NCBI GenBank assembly: GCA_902779055.1
Contig: CACZAD010000007.1
Location: forward strand, 186,001 to 250,000
Reading direction: 5' to 3'
Source: Fibrobacter succinogenes
GTDB taxonomy: Bacteria > Fibrobacterota > Fibrobacteria > Fibrobacterales > Fibrobacteraceae
DNA length: 64,000 nucleotides
Made by a program: the position numbers and the translations under genes. Every line of letters begins with the position of its first letter. Positions within the stretch are counted from its first letter, which is position 1. Below the pieces are notes generated by a model that saw only the letters and a list, made by a program, of their open reading frames with translations, had not been told where the DNA came from and made no database searches. Below are positions 41,477 through 51,600 of this stretch, piece by piece.

Positions 41477-41580
41477 TGTCATCCCGGCTTGTCATCTCGG
41501 ACCCCAATGTCATCCCGGCCTTCGTGCCGGGACGGGATCGCCATACACACTTGTCATCCCGGCCTTGTGCCGGGATCACC
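41477..41580 (+). repeat. Cluster of four TGTCA-type palindromes, two truncated
   Basis: Units start at about 41477 (truncated), 41490 (truncated), 41508 (full, with an extended GGGACGGGATCGCC tail) and 41551 (full). All share orientation and end beside the 3' end of the histidine-phosphatase gene. Confidence 0.8.
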
Positions 41581-41590
41581 TTTCCCTTGT

Positions 41591-42214
41591 CTACGCTTTT
41601 TCCATATTCAGTGGCGGCATCTGGATGCCGTCATGAATCTTCGTGAACGTCCCCTGGAAGGCTCCATTCTTGTTGCGTACAAATTCAAACTTTGTCACCA
41701 TGGCGTAGCTGAACATTCCTTCGACAAAGATATTGTCGGGCAGACCGCAGCGTGAATGCTGGAGCGATGCAATGACGCCTGCATGCGTGATGCAGAGGTA
41801 TTCGCCGTCATCAGAGAGTTTGTCCAAAAAATTTCCGACGCGCTTGTCGATGTCATAAAAATTTTCGCCTTGAGGGAACCTGTACCCGCGGAGGTCGCTG
41901 GTCCAGGCGTGCATCTCCGAACGGGGGACGGCGGTCAGCTTCTGTCCTTCCCACGTTCCGAAATTGAGTTCGATGATGGCGGGTTCCTTTTCGACGTGCA
42001 GGTCCAGCATCTTGGAGGCCTTGTCGGCGAACTTGGTGCAGCGGATGAGCGGACTTGAAAACAAACGAGTTGGCTTTGCGCCTGATTCTACAAGCGCTTT
42101 GAGCGCCTTGTCGGACTCTTCTTCAAAAGTAGGGGAGACGTCAAAGTCCAGTCTTCCGTAACAAACGTCTTTCGGGTTGTAAGGCTTGGTATGTCGAATT
42201 GTCCAAAGAATCAT
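41591..42214 (-). CDS. Histidine phosphatase family protein (CobC/phosphoglycerate-mutase type)
   Basis: 207 aa. The catalytic RHG-type motif is IRHTKP (His8), with FSSPLIRC (second Arg), ELNFGTWEGQ (acid) and CITHAGVIASL (second His) in the expected order. The spacing fits alpha-ribazole phosphatase (CobC), the last step of cobalamin nucleotide-loop assembly, but no cobalamin gene is adjacent, so the substrate stays open. No clear ribosome site before the ATG. Confidence 0.8.
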   Translation of the reverse strand: MILWTIRHTKPYNPKDVCYGRLDFDVSPTFEEESDKALKALVESGAKPTRLFSSPLIRCTKFADKASKMLDLHVEKEPAIIELNFGTWEGQKLTAVPRSEMHAWTSDLRGYRFPQGENFYDIDKRVGNFLDKLSDDGEYLCITHAGVIASLQHSRCGLPDNIFVEGMFSYAMVTKFEFVRNKNGAFQGTFTKIHDGIQMPPLNMEKA

Positions 42215-42272
42215 AATAGTAGTAGGCAGTAGTTAGTGGTTAGTAAACTGAGGTTCGCTAATGGCCAAAAAA

Positions 42273-42293
42273 TAAAAAAGCCCCGAGAGGGGC
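42273..42293 (-). terminator. Terminator of the SRP RNA gene
   Basis: On the minus strand GCCCC-TCTC-GGGGC then six T. Confidence 0.8.
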
Positions 42294-42304
42294 ATTTAAA
42301 AAAA

Positions 42305-42404
42305 ATCCTAGGCTACCTGAGCACATAAAGATTCGCAAGTCCGTTGCTGCTTTCGCCCTGGCGATTTGCCCGCAAATAATCATTGCGCAGGGCCTAGGAG
42401 CCTG
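42305..42404 (-). ncRNA. ffs: Signal recognition particle 4.5S-type RNA
   Basis: About 100 nt. The Ffh-binding helix 8 is clear: GCCAGG-GC-GAAA-GC-AGCAACGG, with the symmetric-loop bases CAGG/AGCA and a GNRA tetraloop. The ends pair (TCCTAGGC with GCCTAGGA), giving the single long hairpin of small bacterial SRP RNAs. A strong promoter precedes it and a terminator follows. Together with Ffh it directs nascent inner-membrane proteins to SecYEG. Confidence 0.9.
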
Positions 42405-42405
42405 A

Positions 42406-42434
42406 AATATAGAATGAAAATTTTGTTTTTTCAA
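42406..42434 (-). promoter_or_regulatory. SRP RNA promoter
   Basis: On the minus strand TTGAAA, 17-bp spacer, TATATT, a few bases before the RNA's 5' stem. Confidence 0.75.
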
Positions 42435-42622
42435 GGGACTATCCGAACACAATTTGTGTGATATAATACACGCCCTTAAACCGGGGGTTCTGGATAGTGG
42501 TCAAAATGGCAGTTTTTTTCGTACTTTCTTCGTAACGAATGTTTTACCGTAAAAAATTTTATACTATATTCAATAGTAGGTGTTTAGGATTTACTGGCAA
42601 GACTTTTTTGTTGGGGTCTGTT

Positions 42623-45600
42623 ATGGAAAAAAGGAAATTTGCAAGAAGAACCGTTTTGGGAACGGTGATGGTGGCGCTTGGTTTATCAGTGCCCGTGATG
42701 GCTCAGGAAGATGAGCCTGAAGTTGAACGTGTTGTTGTCAAGCTGGATCCGTTGAAGTTCTCCGGAGTGACGGACGAGGAACAAGGGCAGAAGCTCTGGA
42801 CCGACCTCATGAAGTACAAACTCTGGGGTACTCAGACTATTATTTTCAATAAGCATGATTTTAAAATTGCCGAGACGAGTGGCTACACTGGAACGGCTGT
42901 TGGTGATGTTGTCTTCAATGACTATGGGCATACGCTTGGTGGTCCGATTGTTTCGGGCAAAGACCTTGTTTTTGCAAAGGGTGCGGCTACGGAAGATACT
43001 CTCATAGGAGGATCGATATACGCCAAGAAACTTTACTTGCCTGATAACTATAAAGTCGAAAATTCCCGGTATGATGGAAATATCTGCTTTGAAGACGATA
43101 TTGTTTTTTCTGCGCCCAACAAAGATGGAGCCGATTGGGAATATTATGAATGGATAAACACCTTAAATCGTTTTATCGAAAATGCTCACAGAGAAATTCT
43201 TGATGACGACCGTAGAAAGGAAGGCAAGGTCTATGCGAACTGGGCCAAGGGTCTTACGGATCCGTCTGCAGTGAAGCTTGATGGTGTCTTTACTGATGAT
43301 CAAGGTGAGGTGAAATGTCCTTCTGATGTTCCGAGACCGGACGTGGGGCTGACCGTACCTGAACTTGATGAATCTGGGATTAGTTGGGAAAACTCTGTTA
43401 GTTTGGTCTCTAGTGATTATGGCGAAGTCCAGTATATTCACATTCCGCCCATTTCTGAAGATGATATCAAGAACGAACATACTTGGTTCGATAAGTATGT
43501 CGAGAATATTGAATTTTTCGGAAATTACGGAAAGAAGCTGTATATCTTGATGCCGTCCAGTCAGCAGAACGCTGATAAAAAGACGACTGGCCGTTTGACT
43601 CGTATCTTTACGCAAAAGGGTATCAATATTCAAAGCTCTGCAAATGATACCAAGATTCAGGTGGCTTACGTCGGTAGCGATGCCTCGTGGGATTCTGACA
43701 ACAATCGATGGAATTTTGACGAAAACGAAATAACCGTAGTCCATGATACCGCTTATGCTGGTAATCTTATGTTCTATACGAATGCGAACATTGATTGGCC
43801 TGCAATGAATGCCAATAGGGAATCCGATTATCAGGGAACCTTCATTACTACGGGTGATTTTACAATCAACGACCACCTCAGTGTTGCCGGTCAGTTGATT
43901 GCTGGTGGTACCCTCTGGTTCGAATCTGAATTCAATGGTGAATTCCACTACGTTCCGTTCAATTCCCCCGAAGTCAAGACCGACATCTTTGTTGCAGACA
44001 AGTTTAAGGAAAATGATAAGGTCTGGTACGATATGAGCTTCTACCTGACCGATACGGCGCATACCGAGGTTTCTCTCGATTACTGCTTTGCTTTCTTTGG
44101 TATCGATCTCGATACGACGGGTGGCAAGTATAATAGGTACAAGACGGCGGACGGTGAATTTGCTCAACCGGCTGATTTGGCTTTGGATGACAAGACGCAT
44201 CCGATGCCGCTCTGCAGCAAGGGTGAAACCGGACACGTTGTCATTAACAAGGGCTCTCGCAAGACTTCTGTCCCTGCATACATAAAGGTCAAGGAAGACG
44301 GCAAGATTGAAGGCGACGAATATATGCTGTTCAAGATTACGAACTTGAACGGTGCCGTCATCTCTGGAAACAAGTTCGATGGTGGCCTTTTGGTCAAGTT
44401 GCTCGATTCCGACAACAAGCCGCCCAAGTTTATCGATCCGGACAAGGTTCAGCTTGCCGTTCCCGAAAACGCAACTGGTGCAATAGCTGGAAAGATTGGC
44501 GCCAAGGATGAAGAAGGCGACGCTTACGTATTCGAAATCGTCGGTGGCAATGGTTCGAAGTATTTTACAATCAACCAGAACACTGGCGTTGTGAGTATGA
44601 AGACCGGTGCAGATGCGTTTGATTATGAAGACTGGATTGTGAACGGTCCTAAATATTATATCGACGTTGAACTCTGCGATGCATCGGCAACTGATTTTAG
44701 CTATCTCCTTTGTGTTGATGGTCGCTTTGCTATTGAAATTACGGATGTCAACGAAAAGCCGTATTTCGATTATGCTGGCATTGCCAACCCCGAAATCAAG
44801 ATTGCCGAAAACGCCCTTTATTCCAGCGACAAGATCAAGTTTGCCGATTACGATACGCAAAGCTCCGATGTCATGTTTGTGAATGACGAAGTGGTTGCCA
44901 TTGGCGGCGATACGGATATGTTCGAAGTGACGCCGAGCGGTATTGTCAAGGTAAAGACGGGCAAGGTTCTCGACTACGAATTAAAGAACCAGTATGAACT
45001 CAAGATCCGTGTCCGTGATGCCAATAAGGATGACAAAGGCGACTTGATTTATCCGGATCTTTATGAGGACATGACGATTACCATCACGGTGACCGATGTC
45101 GATGATGGTCCTAAGTTTGACTATGCTGCGTATAACGGCAACATTGACGAAAACTCTGTCGCCGGAACCGAAGTCAATATGGACGAAGCCATCTACGCCT
45201 CGACTTCGCAGGTGGGCGCTACGATTACTTACAGCTTGATCGATGAGTCGGGCTCGTTCGTGATTGACCCAAGCACGGGTGTCATTTCTGTTGCTGAGGG
45301 CGCAGTCCTTGACTACGAAACAAAGAGTACCTACAAGATGAAGGTGGTTGCATCAGATGCTTCCGGAGCTGCGGATCAAGTTGTACAGACGGCAGCGGCC
45401 GACGTTATCATCAACGTGAACGACTTGAACGAAAAGCCGATCTTTGTTGAACCGACCACGGCTCTCAAGTTCCCGGAAAACGAAAAGGGCTACGAAATCG
45501 GTACGCTCGAATTTGACGATTACGATGTGGCTTCCAAGTTCCGCAACAACAGGTTTGACTGTCTCGAATGCGACGGCCTGGGCTTCTATCTTGATCCGAT

Positions 45601-48373
45601 GACGGGTATCCTTACGACGACCCGCAAGTTTGACTACGAAACCGAAGCCAAGACTTATGACCTTACCATTATCGTTTACGACGCTTCTGGCAAAAAGGAT
45701 CTTACGGCATCGGGAACTATCACGGTTGAACTTACGAACGTGAACGAACCTCCGTATCTGACGGATATCGTGTTTACGGTTCCCGAAAGCGATCCTGTCG
45801 GTACGGAACTCAAGGACAATCTTGAAGCGACTGATATCGACGGCCCGGATATCGTGTTCACGTTCCACGTTCTCGATGGTACAAAGGAAGTCAGCTCGAC
45901 TAAGGAATTCAAGGTGGATCCCAAGACGGGCGTCATTTCTGTGGCTTCGGCTCTGGATTACGAAAAGACGGAATCCTATTCCATCAGAATCCGCGTCAGG
46001 GATGAACATGACGGATATTCTGACACGACTATCACCATTAACGTGATTGACGTGAACGAAGCCCCGTCTGTCAAGGTGGATACCATCTATGTGAACGAAG
46101 ACCAGGTGGTGAACAAGCCGTTCAGTACCGTAAAGACGGACAAGGATGATCCGGATACCAAGAATGCCGACTTCCGCAACAACGTTTACGAAAATACCGA
46201 CGATAATGAATACTTCAGGGTTGATCCGAATGGTGATGTCGTGCTGTTGCAGTCGGTGGACTACGAATCTGATTCGCTCTATACGATCAAGGTTCGTGTT
46301 AGCGATAAGGACGACAGCAAGCTGACTTCGGAAAAGACCGTGGTGGTCAAGGTGGTGGATGTCTTTGAACAGTCCGTCGTCGAAATTACCCGCGTCGAAA
46401 CGCCGCAGTCCATCTACATCCGTCCGGACTCTGTCTGGGTGAATGTTCCGACAGTGGATATCGAATGGAAGCAGGACGATAAGACCAAGTCCAGCACGGA
46501 CTCGCTCAAGGAAGGCTGCAATACTGTCATCAAGAAGTATAAGGATCCGTCCAAGAACGCTGCCGGTGCCGATACGGTTATCATCTGCTATAGCACGGCT
46601 GCTCCGATTGTGACGGTTTCTGCCAATGGCGATGATGTCGAAGCCGACAACATTTATACGGTCGTCGAAAAGGCTACCAAGAACGATACCGCTATCTATG
46701 TGAACGATACCAAGAACGATATCAAGGTGTCGATCAAGGATACGGCTGCAAATGTGTCCAAGTCGTTTACGGTCAAGCTGGATCTGGATACGGTCTCTAT
46801 TCCGTCGAAGGAATTCAAGAACTTGACGAAGGTTGCCGATGCTGAGGTCGCTCGCAAGAAGGAACCTGCTTCTGAAGTCACGTCCACTCCTGAAAACGGA
46901 GACTACATCAAGTATTCTTATACCGAGACTGTCAATGGTATCGAAGTTACTGTTTCATACTATACGGACAAGAAGGGTAAGGATGTCAAGCGTTCCGTGA
47001 TTACCTCGTCGGGCAAGACGAAGGAAATCGCCGTCATCGAAGTCTCTTACAAGACGACGATTAACGGTAAGGAAGTGACCATCTCGTACTATGCCGATGC
47101 CGAAACGGGTGAACGCGTGACGCTCAATACCGGATTGTACGATAGCGAATCCGTCCTCTCTGCTGACGGCGAAGAAGTGACGGGTGCCTATAAGGTTTCT
47201 TACCAGTATGTCGACAAGAACGGCAATACGGTCGATGTCTCTTACTACCTCGACGAAAAGGGCAAGATCGCCAAGAACAAGGAAGGCAACATCGGCTACA
47301 ATGTCGGTTATACCTACGTGAACAAGTATGGCAACTCTTCGAGAAAGGATGTGTTCGTTGTGCTTGACCAGAAGGCTCCTGTTGTAAAGATCGAATCCCC
47401 GTCCGAAGACCAGGTGCTTACGTCCAGCTTTGCTGTCGTCAAGTGGACTGTCAACGGCGTCGAACAGGATACGCTGAGAATCCAGGGCCTTGAAAACGGT
47501 GTGCAGACGATTGTCCGTGTGTTCCGCGACAAGGCTGGTAACGAAGCCCGCGATTCTGTGAATGTCATGGTCAAGAACGTGAAGAACATCAACATCGATG
47601 TCGAAAAGCCGGTGACCAAGATTGACCGTGATTCTGTTGAAAAGTACTACAAGGGCAACAAACCTAACAAGGACCAGACATACTCTGTGACGTTCTTCAA
47701 CTACAGCAAGAACGCCGAATCTGAAGCGATTGTGGGTATCAAGGGCAAGGCCAAGGAAGGTTCTGGCGAAGAACCGTATCCGGGATACGAAGGCGGTCAC
47801 CTCGGACCGACACTCGAGGTCGAAGCTCGCGTGCCTGTGGTGAATGCACTCGGTGGACTGGCTACGCTGGATGATATCGTAAGCGCTGGCGGTTTGGTGG
47901 CCTTGGAAGGCGTCGATGCCGCTAATAGTGAAAAGATTACAGTGAGCGAATACGTGGATAAGTATTGCACGGATGAGTTCAAGAAGTCCCTGACTTCGGA
48001 CTATAGCCGCGCGAACCTCTACTGGACAAAGATCAAGGTGAATGTCTGGGTGTATTCGAACACGGGCGTCTTTACGGATCACCACAGCTTCACGTATGAT
48101 CTTGACGATCCGGATTATGTGAACGAAGCTGGCCTCTTGAAGTTTGACTTTGAACTCAAACCGGACGAAAACGGTGACGTGAGAACGAAGGATGGACGCC
48201 TCTACGGTACGGGCGCCTACCTCTTCAAGACCGAAGTCAAGATGTCTTCGAAGTTGCGTTGCACGCTCCCGCCGATCGGTGAAGACCGTGCCGACCTCAA
48301 GAAGAACGCCGTCATCAAGTCGAGCGACGACCTCCTCAAGCCGTTCGGTTATCGCCGTCCTGTTGACAAGTAA
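42623..48373 (+). CDS. Giant cadherin-repeat surface protein A
   Basis: 1,916 aa from the ATG preceded by GGGG; an upstream in-frame ATG at 42539 lacks support. Signal peptide ends near VMA-QE. Residues about 30-460 form a beta-rich head with KYKLWG and GGPIVSGKDLVF, resembling choice-of-anchor-A type domains, followed by a spacer. About six cadherin-like repeats lie at roughly 600-1250, each with LDYE...Y-x-(L/I)-x-(V/I) and a Ca-binding linker D(V/L)NExP. The C-terminal 660 residues hold three NG-x-x-VTVSYY-x-D-x-KGK repeats, a second beta module (APVVKIESPS...FRDKAGNEA) and a tail domain ending FGYRRPV. There is no T9SS tail. Probably a Ca-dependent surface fibre or adhesin; paralogue of the next gene. 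Confidence 0.85.
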   Translation: MEKRKFARRTVLGTVMVALGLSVPVMAQEDEPEVERVVVKLDPLKFSGVTDEEQGQKLWTDLMKYKLWGTQTIIFNKHDFKIAETSGYTGTAVGDVVFNDYGHTLGGPIVSGKDLVFAKGAATEDTLIGGSIYAKKLYLPDNYKVENSRYDGNICFEDDIVFSAPNKDGADWEYYEWINTLNRFIENAHREILDDDRRKEGKVYANWAKGLTDPSAVKLDGVFTDDQGEVKCPSDVPRPDVGLTVPELDESGISWENSVSLVSSDYGEVQYIHIPPISEDDIKNEHTWFDKYVENIEFFGNYGKKLYILMPSSQQNADKKTTGRLTRIFTQKGINIQSSANDTKIQVAYVGSDASWDSDNNRWNFDENEITVVHDTAYAGNLMFYTNANIDWPAMNANRESDYQGTFITTGDFTINDHLSVAGQLIAGGTLWFESEFNGEFHYVPFNSPEVKTDIFVADKFKENDKVWYDMSFYLTDTAHTEVSLDYCFAFFGIDLDTTGGKYNRYKTADGEFAQPADLALDDKTHPMPLCSKGETGHVVINKGSRKTSVPAYIKVKEDGKIEGDEYMLFKITNLNGAVISGNKFDGGLLVKLLDSDNKPPKFIDPDKVQLAVPENATGAIAGKIGAKDEEGDAYVFEIVGGNGSKYFTINQNTGVVSMKTGADAFDYEDWIVNGPKYYIDVELCDASATDFSYLLCVDGRFAIEITDVNEKPYFDYAGIANPEIKIAENALYSSDKIKFADYDTQSSDVMFVNDEVVAIGGDTDMFEVTPSGIVKVKTGKVLDYELKNQYELKIRVRDANKDDKGDLIYPDLYEDMTITITVTDVDDGPKFDYAAYNGNIDENSVAGTEVNMDEAIYASTSQVGATITYSLIDESGSFVIDPSTGVISVAEGAVLDYETKSTYKMKVVASDASGAADQVVQTAAADVIINVNDLNEKPIFVEPTTALKFPENEKGYEIGTLEFDDYDVASKFRNNRFDCLECDGLGFYLDPMTGILTTTRKFDYETEAKTYDLTIIVYDASGKKDLTASGTITVELTNVNEPPYLTDIVFTVPESDPVGTELKDNLEATDIDGPDIVFTFHVLDGTKEVSSTKEFKVDPKTGVISVASALDYEKTESYSIRIRVRDEHDGYSDTTITINVIDVNEAPSVKVDTIYVNEDQVVNKPFSTVKTDKDDPDTKNADFRNNVYENTDDNEYFRVDPNGDVVLLQSVDYESDSLYTIKVRVSDKDDSKLTSEKTVVVKVVDVFEQSVVEITRVETPQSIYIRPDSVWVNVPTVDIEWKQDDKTKSSTDSLKEGCNTVIKKYKDPSKNAAGADTVIICYSTAAPIVTVSANGDDVEADNIYTVVEKATKNDTAIYVNDTKNDIKVSIKDTAANVSKSFTVKLDLDTVSIPSKEFKNLTKVADAEVARKKEPASEVTSTPENGDYIKYSYTETVNGIEVTVSYYTDKKGKDVKRSVITSSGKTKEIAVIEVSYKTTINGKEVTISYYADAETGERVTLNTGLYDSESVLSADGEEVTGAYKVSYQYVDKNGNTVDVSYYLDEKGKIAKNKEGNIGYNVGYTYVNKYGNSSRKDVFVVLDQKAPVVKIESPSEDQVLTSSFAVVKWTVNGVEQDTLRIQGLENGVQTIVRVFRDKAGNEARDSVNVMVKNVKNINIDVEKPVTKIDRDSVEKYYKGNKPNKDQTYSVTFFNYSKNAESEAIVGIKGKAKEGSGEEPYPGYEGGHLGPTLEVEARVPVVNALGGLATLDDIVSAGGLVALEGVDAANSEKITVSEYVDKYCTDEFKKSLTSDYSRANLYWTKIKVNVWVYSNTGVFTDHHSFTYDLDDPDYVNEAGLLKFDFELKPDENGDVRTKDGRLYGTGAYLFKTEVKMSSKLRCTLPPIGEDRADLKKNAVIKSSDDLLKPFGYRRPVDK

Positions 48374-48401
48374 AGTGTTAACTGTTGATAAATTGAAATC
48401 T

Positions 48402-48442
48402 AAGCGTCTCCCCGGATTTTGTTCCGGGGGGCGCTTTTTTTT
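48402..48442 (+). terminator. Terminator between the two giant genes
   Basis: AAGCGTCTCCCCGGA/TCCGGGGGGCGCTT stem and eight T; the two giant genes are therefore separately transcribed. Confidence 0.85.
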
Positions 48443-48644
48443 GTCCTAGAAAGTCCTATAAAATACGCTTGCTACAGAAAAGCTTTGAAATGCTACACTT
48501 TTCTTACAATATTTCCAAAATTTAATTTTGCTTTAGCGCACCTCGTTACTATATTTCTAGACAGTGTTCGGGTGTTCTTTTGGATAAAACTGTGGCAAGT
48601 CGTCAGAGTGAGGATTTGTCGTGGAAAAGGAGCGATAAAAAAGT

Positions 48645-51600
48645 ATGCGTTTTAGCAAGTTTAGCTTGAAAGCGGCTGCCCTAGTCTTGATGGGCGTGGT
48701 TTCGTCGATGGCCGCAACTACCGGTCTTTATCCGATGACTTTCGGTGACGAAAAAACTGATGATGATAACTGGGAATACTTGCTTCACTACAAACTGTGG
48801 GGACAGACTGGCATATCCTTTGCAAACCAGGATAATTTCCCACGCGAAAAAGGATGGGTAGGTACCTCTGCTGGTGGTGACCTGTATTCTACGGGTAACA
48901 ACGGCGTTGTGGCTGGTGCCATTGTTGTTGGTGGTCGAATCCGTCCTGATGATAAGATGAATTTTACAACGGGGCCTATCCGTCATAGGGATGGCTTTAC
49001 CAGCGGTCAAAACTCAAGTGGAGCGCCTGAATGTCAAGGAACCACGACCTCAGGGTCTTGTGCTGATGTTCCGTTATACAGTTCTTTGAGCGTGCCTACT
49101 GTAAAAAGCGCTACCTATCAGTCTGGTTTTAAAATTGCTGATCGAGCCATAAAAGAAATTCATGTACCTCAAAATGGCTCTTATGATGTCTTTATTGATC
49201 ACATTGACTTTGGTTCATCCAGTGTTTTGAAGGTTGTGATGGACGAAGGTGCCCATTCTACGCGCCTTTTTGTAAAGAACCTTAACTTAAGTGACCACCC
49301 CCATATTCTTGTTCAATACGCAGGAGAAAACAATCCACGTTGTAACTCCAAACAGTACACTTGCGGTGGTGATTACCAAGGAAACTTGCTGATTTATTCT
49401 GCCGGTGATATCGACTTCAGCAATATTGACAATTCTCCGATTGTGGGTACCATTGTCAGTGCTGGTGAAATTTCGATCATGAGTAACATGTCCTTTGCCG
49501 GTCAGTTGCTCGCGAAAAAACTCACTATTGGAAGTGATGTTAACGGCGAAAACTTTGAGTTCATTCCGTTCAAGAAAACGCCGACGCTTACTCTGAATAC
49601 AACGGCTGCAACTTTCCCTGAAAATAACGAATGGACGACCATCGGTGTCAGTTTGGATGACGTTGGTGAAAAAGATGTCACCTTTGAATACTGCTTTGAT
49701 TTCAATTCTTCTGCTGTTACGGGACAATATGCGTCCAAATCCGATGTCGGTGCTGCTGCAACGGATCATCCGTTCCCGATATGCGGTGTAGATGATCGTA
49801 TCAAGATTACGATTCCTGCCGGAAGCAAGGAATCCAAGCAAAAAATTAATATCAAGCCTTTGATTGATGGTCTTATCGAAACTCCTAAGAATAATCAACC
49901 GGGCGAAAAACTCTGGCTTTATATTTATGACCTCCAGGGCGCCATTCCGTCTACCGAAAACTATGAATCCAAAAAAATCGGTGATATGGAGTGCGGTTCG
50001 TTTAACATCTATATCAAGGATGTCGATAAGCTGCCTCAGGGTAACAGCAGCCTCAAGGTGTCTGTCAAGGAAGATGCCGAATACACATTTGCAAAAGGTG
50101 ACTTTAATTTCCAGCATTCTACAAGAACATTTGAATCTGTTAAGATAACTTCGTTGCCGACAAAGGGTTCTTTGCTTTTGAACGGCACAGCGGTGAAGAA
50201 GGATCAGGTCATCACGGTTGCGAACCTTGGCAAGCTGACTTACAAGCCTGTGGCAAATGATTTCAGCAAGACTAAAACTGAAGTCTATGCAACGTTCAAG
50301 TTCAGGGTTATTGGCTCTGGTACTGGTGATAATACGTCTGATGAATACACGGCTAGCGTTAACGTTATCCCGGTCAACGACAAGCCGACGACTGATGCTA
50401 GCTACACTTTCACAGTGAGTGAAAATCCGTCCAAGAATGAATCGCTGGGTAGCGTCACTGTTACAGATGTTCCTAACGAACAGGATGTTGATACCTATAC
50501 ATTCTCTTTGGTTTCTGGGGACAAGGATTGTTCTTCGTGCTTTACGTTGACTTCTTCGGGTGAAGTCAGGGTCAATGGCACACAAACGTTTAACTACTAT
50601 ACAAAGTCCTCCTATACCCTTACGGCAAAGGTTTCGGATGATGCCAAGACCGAAAAGAATTATGGCTTGACCGGAAATCCTGAAACGTCCAAGAACTTTA
50701 CCATTGTCATCAATGTCAAGAACCAGAACCACGCTCCGACCATTAGTAATCAGTCTTTCGATCTTCCGGAAAAGAACAAGACCTCTTCGGGTGTTATCGT
50801 AGATTGGACTAGTGACAAGATTGTTGGTACGGTTTCTGCTAAGGATCCTGATGGTGATAACCTGACCTTTAAGGTTGTGGATTCTGGCATTCCGTTTGCT
50901 TTCAAGAATGGAACGAGTTCGCTCATCGTTTCTGACGGAAGCGTGCTGGATTATGAAACTAAGAAGAGCTGGTCTTTCAAGGTTTCCGTGACCGATAAGT
51001 CTGGTGCATCAGCTACGGCTACCATTACGGTTAACCTCGAAGATGTCAATGAAGATCCGGAGCCAAGTGGCGTAAAGTCCGAATATACGGTTAAGGAAAA
51101 CACTGCAACAGGAACGTCTTTCGGTACGTTCTACGTTACGGATAAAGATGCTGGTGATAAGTTGACTTATAAGCTGACGGGTGCTTTGACGGGTGCCGCA
51201 GCTGCTTCTGGAACATTGAAGGGCAAGACTTTGGCAGACATCTTCTATGTCGAAGAAACTGCAAATTCTAGCAATAAGAGAACTGTTGAAATCAAGGTAA
51301 AGAATGAAGCTTTGCTGGATTACGAAGCTCTTTACAAGTCCAGTTCCAAGAATGCCTCTTATCCGGTGACCATCACGATTACGGATAAGGGTCCGAATTC
51401 TGTAGATGTTGCAACTAAGATTACGGTAATCGATGTCAACGAACCGTTCACGGCTACGGGCGGAACGTTCTATATCCAGGAACATTCTCCGGGTTATTCA
51501 CACGTCTGCACCAAGTCGTACGGTGAATATTGCGCCGAAGCGGACTATGGCAAGGTTAAGGGTGAAGATCAGGATAAGTACAACAAGAGCTTTAGCACCT

